From: Lancefieldella parvula_C
Lineage (GTDB): Bacteria > Actinomycetota > Coriobacteriia > Coriobacteriales > Atopobiaceae
Direction of reading: 5' to 3'
Assembly: GCF_000758945.1 (NCBI RefSeq)
Contig: NZ_JRND01000019.1
Location: forward strand, 1-64,000
DNA length: 64,000 nt
The position numbers were made by a program, and so were the translations under genes. Under the pieces are notes generated by a model that was not told the origin of the DNA, made no database searches, and was given only the letters and a program-made list of their open reading frames with translations. Shown piece by piece: positions 50,791-60,308 of the stretch (position 1 is the stretch's first letter; each line of letters opens with the position of its first letter).

Positions 50791-52461
50791 ATGCTAGAAG
50801 TATCAAACATTAAAGTTCATGTTGCTCCTCTTCGTAAGCATCCTGCTAAAGAATCAAAGGTGGGGTTTGACGCGCTGCTTCACGCTCTCCGAGTCTCTGC
50901 GGATGAGGTTACCTCATATGAGCTGCATAAACGCTCAATTGATGCACGTAAAAGAAACGATATTGTTCTTATCCTCACCTACCACGTAAACCTTAAAGGT
51001 GGGTCTGCAGCGGAACAAAAACTCCTTAACAAAATTCAAGGCAAACCTGCGGCAAAGCACATTAAGCTTGCTGAGCCAAATACTTTTACGCTTCCCAAAG
51101 TGAAGCAACCTGCTCCTTCAGAGAATCGTCCCGTTGTTGTAGGAGCGGGATGTGCGGGCTTGTTCTGTGCGCTTACGCTTGCCAAAGCTGGCCTCAATCC
51201 CCTGCTTATTGAGCGCGGAGATGATGCAGCACGAAGAACTGCAGCTGTAGAGCATCATAACCAAACGGGTCAGCTCGATATTGAGAGCAACATCCAATTT
51301 GGTCTTGGTGGTGCTGGTACATTCTCTGACGGCAAGCTCAACACGGGTACCAAAAGTGCTTCTCACCGCTTTATTCTTGAGACTTTTGTTAAAGCAGCCG
51401 CACAGAAAAATATTTTGTGGGACGCAAAACCCCACGTAGGAAGCGATGTTCTTCCCACCGTTGTGACCAACATTGTCACAATGATTGAAGAGGCGGGTGG
51501 AACCATTGCATTTAGGACAAAACTCGCCTCCCTAGAGCGAGCCTCAGATGGCTCTCTTTCTGCAATTCAGGTTGAGAAGACCAATCCAGACGGCTCAACT
51601 CAAACTGAAACCATACAGACTCGCACAATGATTCTTGCGACTGGTCACTCAAGTAGAGACACGTATGTCATGCTCAAAGACAAAGGTATTTCTATGGAGA
51701 GAAAAACCTTTGCTATGGGTGTGCGAATTGAGCACCTTCAGTCTCAAATCAATAAATCACTCTATGGCCCTGAAGCAACCAATCCTGTACTAGGAGCGGC
51801 ACCCTACAAGCTTTCTGTTCACCTTCCCTCTGGTAGAAGCGCCTTCTCGTTCTGTATGTGTCCTGGTGGCTATGTTGTTTCTGCAGCTAGCGAGAAGGGC
51901 GGCGTAGTCACAAACGGCATGAGCCTGTCTGACCGTGCGGGCAAAAATGCCAACTCCGGCCTGTTAGCTAACGTCTATCCAGAAGATCTACCAGGAGACG
52001 ACGTGCTTGCTGGCATTGAGCTGCAACGCTCTTGTGAGCAGGCGGCCTTTAAAGCAGGTGGAGGTGCCTATGTTGCTCCTGCTCAGCTAGTTGGTGACTT
52101 CCTACACAAGAAAGCTTCTACTGGACCTCGTTCGGTAAAACCAACGTATCCGCGTGGTGTTACCTGGACCTCGCTTGAAGACTGTCTTCCACCCTACGTC
52201 TTACAAACCTTGCGAGAAGCCCTTCCGGTCATGGATAAAAAGCTTCATGGCTTTGCGCATCCCGATGCTGTGCTTACGGGCGTTGAAACACGGTCAAGCT
52301 CTCCTGTAAGAATTATCCGCGATGAAACAGGACAAAGCATTAACACACCAGGAATATGGCCTGTAGGTGAAGGTGCTGGCTATGCGGGCGGCATTATGAG
52401 TGCTGCTGCAGATGGCATTAGAATGGCTGAGCTTGTAGTGGAGCACTACAACAACGCTTAG
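50791..52461 (+). CDS. COG2509-type FAD-dependent dehydrogenase
   Basis: A 556-residue flavoprotein. About 90 N-terminal residues form a small alpha/beta domain (YELHKRSIDARKRNDI), then the FAD site VVGAGCAGLFCAL near 112-124, the conserved ESNIQFGLGGAGTFSDGKLN stretch and a C-terminal GEGAGYAGGIMSAAADG. Members are uncharacterised. It follows the other flavoprotein by 1 nt, so the two are co-translated and may act together. Its stop codon overlaps the convergent uvrB stop by 4 nt, leaving no room for a terminator. Confidence 0.9.
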   Translation: MLEVSNIKVHVAPLRKHPAKESKVGFDALLHALRVSADEVTSYELHKRSIDARKRNDIVLILTYHVNLKGGSAAEQKLLNKIQGKPAAKHIKLAEPNTFTLPKVKQPAPSENRPVVVGAGCAGLFCALTLAKAGLNPLLIERGDDAARRTAAVEHHNQTGQLDIESNIQFGLGGAGTFSDGKLNTGTKSASHRFILETFVKAAAQKNILWDAKPHVGSDVLPTVVTNIVTMIEEAGGTIAFRTKLASLERASDGSLSAIQVEKTNPDGSTQTETIQTRTMILATGHSSRDTYVMLKDKGISMERKTFAMGVRIEHLQSQINKSLYGPEATNPVLGAAPYKLSVHLPSGRSAFSFCMCPGGYVVSAASEKGGVVTNGMSLSDRAGKNANSGLLANVYPEDLPGDDVLAGIELQRSCEQAAFKAGGGAYVAPAQLVGDFLHKKASTGPRSVKPTYPRGVTWTSLEDCLPPYVLQTLREALPVMDKKLHGFAHPDAVLTGVETRSSSPVRIIRDETGQSINTPGIWPVGEGAGYAGGIMSAAADGIRMAELVVEHYNNA

Positions 52462-54698
52462 TGCTTGCCTCTATAACGTCTGCGAGTTGCGTGAGTACTG
52501 CCCTTTCTAGCTCCTGTTTTAAGCCTCTTGATAACATCATCTGAGGTAGTGCCTTCAAGCTGGCTTCTAATGGCTACAATCTGATCTCTGAGTTCTGCTG
52601 CATGTTCATAATCCATTGACGCAGAAGCCTCTGCCATCTCTGCTTCCATACCAGAAAGCATTGCTTCAACCTCTGAGCGCGGAAGATTTTGAAGCTCTTC
52701 AGCAAGCAATTCTGCAGGCATTTCAAGAATTGATTCTTGCTGTTCTTCAAGCGAATCTTCGTCATCAGAGGCGGTATAGAACTCTCCGTTTTTGCGCTTG
52801 CGTTTATCAACGTTCTCTGAAGCTTCAGCAATAAAACCTGCAATATCCGTAATGGATTTCTTAACGGTCTTAGGTACAATACCGTGCTCTTTATTAAACG
52901 CTTCCTGAAGCTCTCGACGCCTTTTTGTTTCATCAATGGCAATGCGCATGGAATCAGTGATTTTATCGGCGTACATAATGACCTGGCCAGAAGCGTTTCT
53001 TGCCGCTCTGCCCATAGTCTGAATAAGAGACCTTCTGTTTCTTAAGAAGCCCTCTTTATCTGCATCAAGAATAGCTACGAGAGAAACCTCTGGAATATCA
53101 AGTCCTTCTCGCAAAAGGTTAATTCCAACCAGTGCGTCAATCTTACCCTGACGCAAATCTCTAATAATTTCTACACGGTCAAGCGTGGCAGTATCCGAAT
53201 GCATGTAGTTGACTTTAATACCCTCGTCTAACAGGTGATCTGTAAGATCTTCTGCCATTCTTTTAGTGAGCGTAGTAACAAGAACGCGCTCTTTTTTTGC
53301 CACTCTCTCTTTGACCTCTGAGATAAGGTCATCAATTTGACCTCTTACTGGTCTGACATCAATCTTTGGATCGAGGAGGCCAGTTGGACGAATAATCTGC
53401 TCAACCTGTTGCTGAGCGACCGTCTCTTCATAGTCTCCAGGAGTTGCAGAGACGTAAATAAACTGTGGAATACGTCCCTCAAACTCGTCAAATCTGAGAG
53501 GCCTGTTATCAAGTGCAGAAGGAAGTCTAAATCCGTGATCTACCAGCGTAACTTTACGAGACCTATCGCCCTCATACATACCTCTAATTTGAGGAACCGT
53601 AACATGTGACTCATCAATGATACAAATCATGTCTTTAGGGAAATAATCAATGAGCGTATAGGGAGGCTCACCTGGAGCGCGACCATCCAAATGGCGCGAG
53701 TAGTTCTCAATACCATTGCAATAACCCATAGTCTCAAGCATCTCTAGATCATAGTTTGTCCTCTGAGCAAGACGCTGAGCTTCTAGTAATTTATCGTTTT
53801 CTTTAAGCTCTTTAACACGAGCTTCCATCTCTTCCGAAACGGTTGTAAGAGCATGGGTAATCTTTGGACGCTCAGTAACGTAGTGAGATGCTGGCCAAAT
53901 TGGAATAGCATCAAACTCTCTCAGCACTTCTCCCGTTACATTGCTAACCTCTGAAATACTTTCTACTTCATCACCAAAGAACTCAATACGCAGCGGATTT
54001 TCTGCATACGGCGGGAACACATCAACAACGTCTCCACGCACCCTAAACATGCCACGCTGTAAATCGTAATCATTTCTATCGTACTGGACATCAATAAGAT
54101 CTTTAATAAAATCATCACGCTCAAGAGGAACGGATTTATCTACATTAGGAGCAAGACCTGCATAGTCTTGAGGACTACCAATACCATAAATACACGATAC
54201 AGATGCTACAACAATGACATCACGCCTAGACAAAAGCGATGAAGTTGCCTGGTGACGGAGCTTCTCTACCTCTTCGTTGATGGAAGCGTCTTTTTCTATG
54301 TACGTATCAGACTGCGGAACATATGCCTCTGGCTGGTAGTAGTCATAGTACGAGACAAAGTACACAACAGCGTTGTTAGGAAAGAGCTCCTTCATCTCTG
54401 AAGCAACCTGTGCAGCTAGTGTTTTGTTGGGCTCCATAATAAGCGTGGGGCGGTTGAGCTTCTCAATAGTTTTAGCCATAGAGAAGGTCTTACCCGAACC
54501 CGTAACACCTAAGAGCGTCTGGTACCTGAGCCCGTCTTCAATTCCTTGGGCAAGCTTTTCTATTGCCTGTGGCTGATCACCTGCGGGTTCAAAAGGAGAT
54601 ACTACCTGAAGCTTCTCTTCTCCTGCTTCACGTCCAAATCGGCGCAGTTCAGCACCTATATATTCTTTATGTTGATCTTCAGCATGAGATGCATCCAT
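52458..54698 (-). CDS. uvrB: Excinuclease ABC subunit B
   Basis: A 746-residue UvrB, somewhat longer than the usual 660-700. It has Walker A GVTGSGKT, the beta-hairpin region YYQPEAYVPQSDTYIEKD, DESHVTVPQ, and helicase motif VI QTMGRAARN. The C-terminal UVR motif (SMDYEHAAELRDQI) is followed by a basic tail (RKGSTHATRRRYRGKH). An acidic insert (EDSLEEQQES) precedes the UVR part. A LexA-like box overlaps the promoter. Confidence 0.98.
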   Translation of the reverse strand: MDASHAEDQHKEYIGAELRRFGREAGEEKLQVVSPFEPAGDQPQAIEKLAQGIEDGLRYQTLLGVTGSGKTFSMAKTIEKLNRPTLIMEPNKTLAAQVASEMKELFPNNAVVYFVSYYDYYQPEAYVPQSDTYIEKDASINEEVEKLRHQATSSLLSRRDVIVVASVSCIYGIGSPQDYAGLAPNVDKSVPLERDDFIKDLIDVQYDRNDYDLQRGMFRVRGDVVDVFPPYAENPLRIEFFGDEVESISEVSNVTGEVLREFDAIPIWPASHYVTERPKITHALTTVSEEMEARVKELKENDKLLEAQRLAQRTNYDLEMLETMGYCNGIENYSRHLDGRAPGEPPYTLIDYFPKDMICIIDESHVTVPQIRGMYEGDRSRKVTLVDHGFRLPSALDNRPLRFDEFEGRIPQFIYVSATPGDYEETVAQQQVEQIIRPTGLLDPKIDVRPVRGQIDDLISEVKERVAKKERVLVTTLTKRMAEDLTDHLLDEGIKVNYMHSDTATLDRVEIIRDLRQGKIDALVGINLLREGLDIPEVSLVAILDADKEGFLRNRRSLIQTMGRAARNASGQVIMYADKITDSMRIAIDETKRRRELQEAFNKEHGIVPKTVKKSITDIAGFIAEASENVDKRKRKNGEFYTASDDEDSLEEQQESILEMPAELLAEELQNLPRSEVEAMLSGMEAEMAEASASMDYEHAAELRDQIVAIRSQLEGTTSDDVIKRLKTGARKGSTHATRRRYRGKH

Positions 54699-54747
54699 GA
54701 GATTCTCCTTTTCTTGTGAAAGTAGTATACCCCACTTCTCAAAACTG

Positions 54748-54759
54748 AAACACTTGTTC
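54748..54759. promoter_or_regulatory. Candidate SOS (LexA) box at uvrB
   Basis: AAAC-ACTT-GTTC differs by one base from the Gram-positive LexA core GAAC-N4-GTTC. It lies next to the -35 position relative to a TATACT -10 box (54724-54729, minus strand). No comparable box was found before uvrA. Confidence 0.4.
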
Positions 54760-54874
54760 TATACTATTTATAAATTGCAGTATAGTTTCAAAGTGTGACG
54801 GGTAATAAATACATTACCTATATGCGTTAAACTAGCATTTAAATAAACAAGTTACATCAGATAAAGGAGATACC

Positions 54875-56959
54875 TTGGGCGTCTCAGATCTTTTCTCGCT
54901 AAATAAAGCTTCAAAGCAACCTCAGGGTTCTACCCTAGAGAAGATTTTACTGCGCTCAAATAATGTCATTGCCGCTCTTAAAGACCTTGTTGCAAACAAT
55001 CAGATTGCAGAGGCTGGTCTTCAAGAGATGCTGATACGCTCTAAAAATCTCGAGAATACCAATCTGCCCAAGGGCGATGTTCATAAGCTGGACAGAACGG
55101 GTCGCTGGTGGTTCAACGCTAACACGATGGAGTGTGCACCAGAAGAGTACGATGCATTTATTGCAACTGAGGCTATTCTCAACATTTCACAAGATGTTGA
55201 AGCCCTAAAGAATACACATGCTTCTGAGACAGATCTTCAGCTTGTTCGTACTAGCCTTTCGCAGGTAGCAAGCCTCATGCCCAAGTCAGCTTCTCTTTCT
55301 GAGCAAGTTGCTCCTTTTAGTGGTAACGCTGACGGCAGCTCAGACTGGATGAAGCGTCTCTGGTTTGCCAACTATGTTGAGAACACGCCATTCCCTTTTA
55401 GGATGGTGTATAACTTCTTCTACAATCCACAACTTGATATTTTGGTATTTGAGTTCTTTGTAGCTCGTCCTCGCTGCTTTAGTTTCTTATCTGCAGAAAA
55501 GGCAGAGCAAATTGCAGCGGCGCGCGCTTACGCACTGCGTACTTCTCTTTGCGTGGCCCGCATGGCACTTCAAAGCTGCAAAATCTCTCGCGTCTGCATC
55601 AACGGCAGCTTGCGTGGAGAAGAGCGCATTGTCTTATCTATGGACTTAAACGAAGCTGCCCTTGCTCGTCTGCTGCCTACTGCAGCAAACACTCAAATTG
55701 ACGGCAACAGCTTCCCACAAGATCCAGCGCTCAGGGTTTCTTTTGACGCTGAAGGTTGGTTTAGCGAGGTTGAGCCTTTTATGAAGCCAACAGACGAGTG
55801 GGTTTCTCCACGTAGCTTCTTTGAAATGCCAGACCTGTCTGATCGCCCCTGTTCGCCAGCAGTCACTGCTGTTTGTGGAGCCCAAAAGGTAAGTGACCTT
55901 GGCTACTCTGAGGCATCTCATCGCATCAGACTTTGGAACACCACTCTCAACAACATCCCAAAAGATGCCTCTACTGCAGATGCAGTTGGTAAATTTGAGG
56001 AAGCAAAAGCTTCAACTTCTGATATTTACGCCATTGAAGGCTTTGATAGAGTCATCCATGGACTGGTTGAGGGCACTATTGATTTCTCGGACAGAAGGTC
56101 TATGGCCGAGAAATTCCTCTTTGGTTCGCCTTTGCAAAAAACGCTTCAATCCATAAATAACATCATGGACGGAGAGCCAGACCCAGACGCTCTAGAAAAG
56201 GTGCTTACAGAGCTTGAGTCTCAGGTTTCACCAACCCTTGATATGGGTCTGTATCTGGATGACTCTGATTCTATCTACAGATATTTTGATTCCCTCTCAG
56301 AGCGCGTTGCTTATAACCTTGCATTCCCCAATGAGCCAAGAAAACTGGTGCTTATTCCAGACACCTATTTTATGTCTTTAGCAAGAATGGCTCGTGCCTA
56401 CAACCTGCTTGAACAGCCAGAAAAAGCAGAACGCTATGCACAAGAAGCCCATAGAATTTCTCCTTTGGGAATTGATGCAACGCTGCTATTGGTAAGAACA
56501 TTAGAAGATCAGTCAAAAGTTTTTGAGGCTGCAAAGCTGCTCAAAGACCTTATCGCACACATTTTTTCTAGCTCAGATGTTGCTCTGGTGTACTATCGCC
56601 TGGCCTATATGGAGTGGAAGCTAGGACGCTCTGACCTTTGTGCAGCTTGCTATCAAATGGCAATAATTATCGGCGGCAGTGTTGCCCAACCTGCAAAAGA
56701 AGAGCTTGAAGACCTTCTCAAGGCAGATGCTTCTGTTAAGAAACTGGATACCCCTCAAGAAGTCTTCTCGTTCCTTAAGCAAAATGGTGTTCCTGTCTTT
56801 GACCAGAAAGCTGTGTTTAACAAGGCAGTTGCTATTGGCAGCGCATGTGTTAACGATGGCATTTATTGTGTTGGCCAAAACATGCTCAAGAACTGCCTTG
56901 AAATTACCTTTGACGATGCAGCTGCCAAGGTAGAGAGTTCACTGAGGACGCCCTTCTAG
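54875..56959 (+). CDS. TPR-like protein of unknown function
   Basis: A 694-residue soluble protein with a TTG start preceded by AAAGGAG at a proper distance. No signal peptide or membrane helix. The N-terminal 110 residues are helical; a central alpha/beta region (about 150-290) contains RMVYNFFYNPQLDILVFEFFV; and the C-terminal part from about 500 (LARMARAYNLLEQPEKAERYAQEAHRIS) looks like tetratricopeptide repeats. I recognise no family beyond the TPR-like segment. It is divergent from uvrB and convergent with coaE. Confidence 0.75.
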   Translation: MGVSDLFSLNKASKQPQGSTLEKILLRSNNVIAALKDLVANNQIAEAGLQEMLIRSKNLENTNLPKGDVHKLDRTGRWWFNANTMECAPEEYDAFIATEAILNISQDVEALKNTHASETDLQLVRTSLSQVASLMPKSASLSEQVAPFSGNADGSSDWMKRLWFANYVENTPFPFRMVYNFFYNPQLDILVFEFFVARPRCFSFLSAEKAEQIAAARAYALRTSLCVARMALQSCKISRVCINGSLRGEERIVLSMDLNEAALARLLPTAANTQIDGNSFPQDPALRVSFDAEGWFSEVEPFMKPTDEWVSPRSFFEMPDLSDRPCSPAVTAVCGAQKVSDLGYSEASHRIRLWNTTLNNIPKDASTADAVGKFEEAKASTSDIYAIEGFDRVIHGLVEGTIDFSDRRSMAEKFLFGSPLQKTLQSINNIMDGEPDPDALEKVLTELESQVSPTLDMGLYLDDSDSIYRYFDSLSERVAYNLAFPNEPRKLVLIPDTYFMSLARMARAYNLLEQPEKAERYAQEAHRISPLGIDATLLLVRTLEDQSKVFEAAKLLKDLIAHIFSSSDVALVYYRLAYMEWKLGRSDLCAACYQMAIIIGGSVAQPAKEELEDLLKADASVKKLDTPQEVFSFLKQNGVPVFDQKAVFNKAVAIGSACVNDGIYCVGQNMLKNCLEITFDDAAAKVESSLRTPF

Positions 56960-56982
56960 AGACCGCGCATGTAAGCTATAAC

Positions 56983-57597
56983 TTATTGCTCTGAATGCTG
57001 ATTAAACCGAGCGTTTAACCAAAGCTCTACCTGTGCTTTAAGATCATCAAGGCCTTCAGAGTTTACAAACACCGTATCCGCCTGATTACGCAAATACGTA
57101 TCGGAAGGCTGATGCGCTATACGCTGCTCAAACTCTTGGCGAGAAGATCCTCGCTGTTCAGCGCGTTCTGCTCTCAGTTCCAAAGGCGCTACAACAACGA
57201 CAACCTCATCAACCAGCTCAAGCAAGTCTTCAACGCGGTCAAGCAGCGGAACCTCTACAAAGCAGAACTGAGCATCTGCAGCAGGAGCCTCTTTTGTAAG
57301 GAATTGACGCATATATTCCCTGATAAAAGGCATCTCAAGCTCTTCTAAGAGCTCAGCAGATTCTCTAGTGGCAAAAGCCCTACGACCAAGCTCTCGCCTA
57401 TTAATCTCATGAGTAACGGGATCCAACAAATCGTTACCAAAAGCCTCTGCCACACGATACGTACACTCGCATCCAGGTCTCAGAAGTCTACGAGAAACCT
57501 CATCAAGGTCAAAGCGCAGACCACCTGCTGCTTCAAACATTTTAGAAACAGTTGATTTACCAGACGCCATTCCGCCGGCGAGAATTACCTTGTACAT
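56983..57597 (-). CDS. coaE: Dephospho-CoA kinase
   Basis: A 204-residue P-loop kinase completing coenzyme A synthesis. Walker A is GGMASGKS (8-15), then FDLDEVSRRLL and the lid region. The ATG at 57597 is preferred because AGGAG lies 8 nt upstream; a GTG 9 nt earlier overlaps that site. It follows the ABC ATPase gene by 11 nt in the same transcript. In many actinobacteria coaE neighbours uvrB, as here. Confidence 0.93.
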   Translation of the reverse strand: MYKVILAGGMASGKSTVSKMFEAAGGLRFDLDEVSRRLLRPGCECTYRVAEAFGNDLLDPVTHEINRRELGRRAFATRESAELLEELEMPFIREYMRQFLTKEAPAADAQFCFVEVPLLDRVEDLLELVDEVVVVVAPLELRAERAEQRGSSRQEFEQRIAHQPSDTYLRNQADTVFVNSEGLDDLKAQVELWLNARFNQHSEQ

Positions 57598-57608
57598 GTA
57601 GTTCACTC

Positions 57609-58238
57609 CTATAACTGCAGTGCTGTATAAGAGCCTAGCAGTTTTACTTCTTCAGGAGTATGAGTTACCCAAATTACAACTTTTGATTCAATGAACGGTT
57701 TGACAGAGGCAATAACCTGCTGCTTAAGCGCTTCATCTAATCCCTTGAGCGGCTCATCAAAGAGCAAGATGTCTGCATCTGCAAAGAGTGTACGTAAAAG
57801 AGCAACGCGTCTCTTTTGACCACCGGAAAGCTCAGAAACAGACTTGTTTTCTGTTCCTTCAAGTCCTACCTCACAAAGCGCCTCTTTAATACGCTCTCGA
57901 GCGCTTTGTTTTTGCTCCTTTGAGTGCAACTGTATAGCAAGCATGATATTTGCCATAACGCTCAAGTTTTCTAGCAGTCTATCTTCCTGAAACATCATGA
58001 CCGTTTTAGCGTCAAGCGATTTAAGCACTGTGCCTGAATCAGCCACTTCAAGACCGCAAAGAATACGAAGAAGTGTTGTTTTACCTGCTCCAGAGGGCTC
58101 AGAGAGTACGTACACTCCCCTCTCAAACTTGTAGGAAAAATCATCAAGCACAACCGTATTACCAAACGATTTAGTGATGTTTTTTACCTCAAGCAACTGC
58201 TCGGTTGCATAGGCACAATTTGTTGTATTCATACTCAT
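57609..58238 (-). CDS. NitT/TauT-type ABC transporter ATPase
   Basis: A 209-residue ATPase with Walker A EPSGAGKT (the first glycine of GxxGxGK is Glu), signature LSGGQKRR and Walker B ILLFDEP. The ATG at 58238 overlaps the permease stop codon in the ATGA manner. The substrate is set by the binding protein two genes upstream. Confidence 0.9.
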   Translation of the reverse strand: MSMNTTNCAYATEQLLEVKNITKSFGNTVVLDDFSYKFERGVYVLSEPSGAGKTTLLRILCGLEVADSGTVLKSLDAKTVMMFQEDRLLENLSVMANIMLAIQLHSKEQKQSARERIKEALCEVGLEGTENKSVSELSGGQKRRVALLRTLFADADILLFDEPLKGLDEALKQQVIASVKPFIESKVVIWVTHTPEEVKLLGSYTALQL

Positions 58239-59152
58239 GAGCAGCTCTTTTCTAGCCTTGCAGCAGCCCATGAAACTAACCGCATCACGATCTTCTCGCC
58301 AAGCGCGCTCATCACAATAACCACAAGCGTCCATGCAAAAAGGGCTGGCGTATCCAAATACACTTTAGCGTTATAGAGGTGCTCGCCAATGGAGAACGTG
58401 GGAAGTCCAATGACCTCGGCAGCAATTCCCGACTTCCAGCAAAACCCCATGGCAAGTGAGGTTGCTGTCTTAAGCGAAGGCATAAGCTGCGACAAATAAA
58501 TTGCTTTAATGCGTTGCCAGCCGTGAATTTGGTATACATCAGCCATCTCAATGAGCTGCTGGTCAGTGCTGAGGAGCCCCTCAAGTACCGTAATGTAGAT
58601 GATAGGAAGTGCCATCAAAAATGAAATTGAAATTGAAAGGTAGGGCGTGCGAACCCAGATAAGTAGCAAGATGACAAAGGATGCTACGGGAATTGATTTG
58701 ATTGTAGAAATAAGCGGCTCAAAAAGAATCTTGATCAGCTTGTACTTAAAGCTCAAAAACGCCAGCAAGGAGCCAACGGTAAAAGCAAGTGCTCCACCAG
58801 CAAAAATACGCAAAAGAGAAAGACCAATAGAAACCCAAAACTCGCGTAGTTGAGCTAGCGAGAAAAGCGTCTGAATGGTCTGAATAGGTGAAGTTAAAAC
58901 AATATCCTGATTGATAACACCCGCAGCTATCTGCCACATGACAAGCCAAAATACCAGTGCGCCTAAACGTGCTCCCCAGCTAGAAGCAACTTTGCGCACA
59001 GTCGGTTTGCCTTGCACGCGGCCCGAGCCTTGGGTCTGACCTGCGCTTTGGGCCTGATCGTTTTTCTCGACAGAAAAATCTGCCGAGGCAGAGCCTTTCT
59101 CGGCGCCACCTCGGGCAGAAATACTATCTTTTATGTGCGGGTTATGCGCCAA
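58235..59152 (-). CDS. NitT/TauT-type ABC transporter permease
   Basis: A 305-residue permease with a hydrophilic N terminus of about 60 residues (Ser/Ala/Gly/Gln-rich), then six helices and the EAA-like loop DVYQIHGWQRIKAIYLSQL (shortened). The start is TTG, overlapping the binding-protein stop by 11 nt; the first ATG lies inside helix 1, so the TTG is required. Confidence 0.87.
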   Translation of the reverse strand: MAHNPHIKDSISARGGAEKGSASADFSVEKNDQAQSAGQTQGSGRVQGKPTVRKVASSWGARLGALVFWLVMWQIAAGVINQDIVLTSPIQTIQTLFSLAQLREFWVSIGLSLLRIFAGGALAFTVGSLLAFLSFKYKLIKILFEPLISTIKSIPVASFVILLLIWVRTPYLSISISFLMALPIIYITVLEGLLSTDQQLIEMADVYQIHGWQRIKAIYLSQLMPSLKTATSLAMGFCWKSGIAAEVIGLPTFSIGEHLYNAKVYLDTPALFAWTLVVIVMSALGEKIVMRLVSWAAARLEKSCS

Positions 59153-60158
59153 AGTAGAAATCGTCTCCAGGAACCTGTCCGCCTACTGCCTGAGAATTAG
59201 CCTCAGCCAGAATGCCTAAGTAACTTGAAAGTGCGCTCTTCATATCTGCGCCATCAATATACGTAATATTACACTTAGGCAGCGCAACCTTGGCAATAGG
59301 CTCTGGAACAATACCGTATTTACCTACAAGCGTAGCAGCCTCATCTGGATGATCAACCGCAAATGCAACAGAGTCTTTGTAGTGAGAAAGCAGCGCCGTT
59401 ACCGCATCTGGAGAATCAGAGATGAGCTTTGAAGAAATAATGGTCACGCCAGCAATCAGCTTGCTCTGAGGATTGACTGCCTCCCACTCAGCACCAAGGT
59501 CGATTGCAACGCGAATCTGATTGTTCTTGCTTTGTGCCACCGTAACAAAAGGCTGTGGGAGCAGCGCAATTCCCTCTGGGTCTTGCGCCAACGCAGCAAC
59601 ACACTCGGTATGTTCGCTCTTCCACTCTACCTGGACGTCCTCGCCAAGCGTCATCCCATTTTTGCTCAACAGGTAGGACAGTGTGTACTCTGGGACAGCA
59701 CCCTTACCAGAAGCGTAGAGCGTCTTTCCCTTGAGGTCGGCAAGCTTAGAGATGGCGCTCCCTGTCTCAACAATGTAGAGAACATTCAGCACGTTGAGGC
59801 AAGCTACCTTATAGGCGCCCTTAGTCTTATTGAACAGCGTAGCTGCAAGGTTTGCAGGAATAGACGCAACGTCAACATCGCCCTGGGCAATCTTAGCAAC
59901 TACCTGATCAGGAGCATCCAAAATCTCAAACGAGTAGTTGTTATCGGTGATGTTTTGCGCCTCAACCTCGCTCATGAACTTAACCAAGCCCATGGCAGTA
60001 GGTCCTTTGAGCGTTGCAACTCTTACGGCAACAGGCTCAGATTTCTTAGCCTCATCTTTTGTGGCGTCCTGAGACTTCTCTTGGTCTGTTCCCTTGCAGC
60101 CAAACAGCGCTGTAGCTGGAATAAGACCTGCAAGCTTAAGGAACGAACGTCTATCCAT
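59142..60158 (-). CDS. NitT/TauT-type substrate-binding lipoprotein
   Basis: A 338-residue NMT1/THI5-like binding protein. The signal peptide MDRRSFLKL with lipobox LFGC (C21) is Tat-like. The fold is that of nitrate, sulfonate and thiamine-precursor binding proteins. Substrate not identified: there is no TPP riboswitch or sulfur gene nearby. It leads the operon with the permease, ATPase and coaE. Confidence 0.87.
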   Translation of the reverse strand: MDRRSFLKLAGLIPATALFGCKGTDQEKSQDATKDEAKKSEPVAVRVATLKGPTAMGLVKFMSEVEAQNITDNNYSFEILDAPDQVVAKIAQGDVDVASIPANLAATLFNKTKGAYKVACLNVLNVLYIVETGSAISKLADLKGKTLYASGKGAVPEYTLSYLLSKNGMTLGEDVQVEWKSEHTECVAALAQDPEGIALLPQPFVTVAQSKNNQIRVAIDLGAEWEAVNPQSKLIAGVTIISSKLISDSPDAVTALLSHYKDSVAFAVDHPDEAATLVGKYGIVPEPIAKVALPKCNITYIDGADMKSALSSYLGILAEANSQAVGGQVPGDDFYFGA

Positions 60159-60215
60159 GAATCACTCCTGACTCGAAAAGTTAACTACGGCTACCTTATC
60201 ACGTCTACAGCAAAA

Positions 60216-60243
60216 TTCATACGATATACAGCATATCTTGCAA
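60216..60243 (-). promoter_or_regulatory. Candidate promoter of the NitT/TauT-type operon
   Basis: TTGCAA (60238-60243), 16 bp, TATGAA (60216-60221) on the minus strand, leaving a leader of about 50 nt before the binding-protein start. Confidence 0.45.
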
Positions 60244-60278
60244 ACTCTTTGATACATCCATAAGAGCAAGCTGTACCC

Positions 60279-60308
60279 ATGGCGAGAAGAACTAGTTCTT
60301 CTCGCCAT
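60279..60308. repeat. Thirty-bp perfect palindrome of two TGGCGAGAA repeats
   Basis: ATGGCGAGAAGAACT and its exact inverse meet at the centre. The palindrome includes the M42 peptidase stop codon. There is no T tail on the minus strand, so it may be a weak terminator or a protein-binding site. Confidence 0.85.

Noticed and set aside
60159..60291. TPP or other riboswitch before the NitT/TauT-type operon
   Set aside because: The leader is only about 50 nt and has no thi-box core or comparable conserved RNA motif.
60279..60308. Perfect palindrome as a standard intrinsic terminator
   Set aside because: No T tail follows on the minus strand; listed as a repeat palindrome with unknown role.
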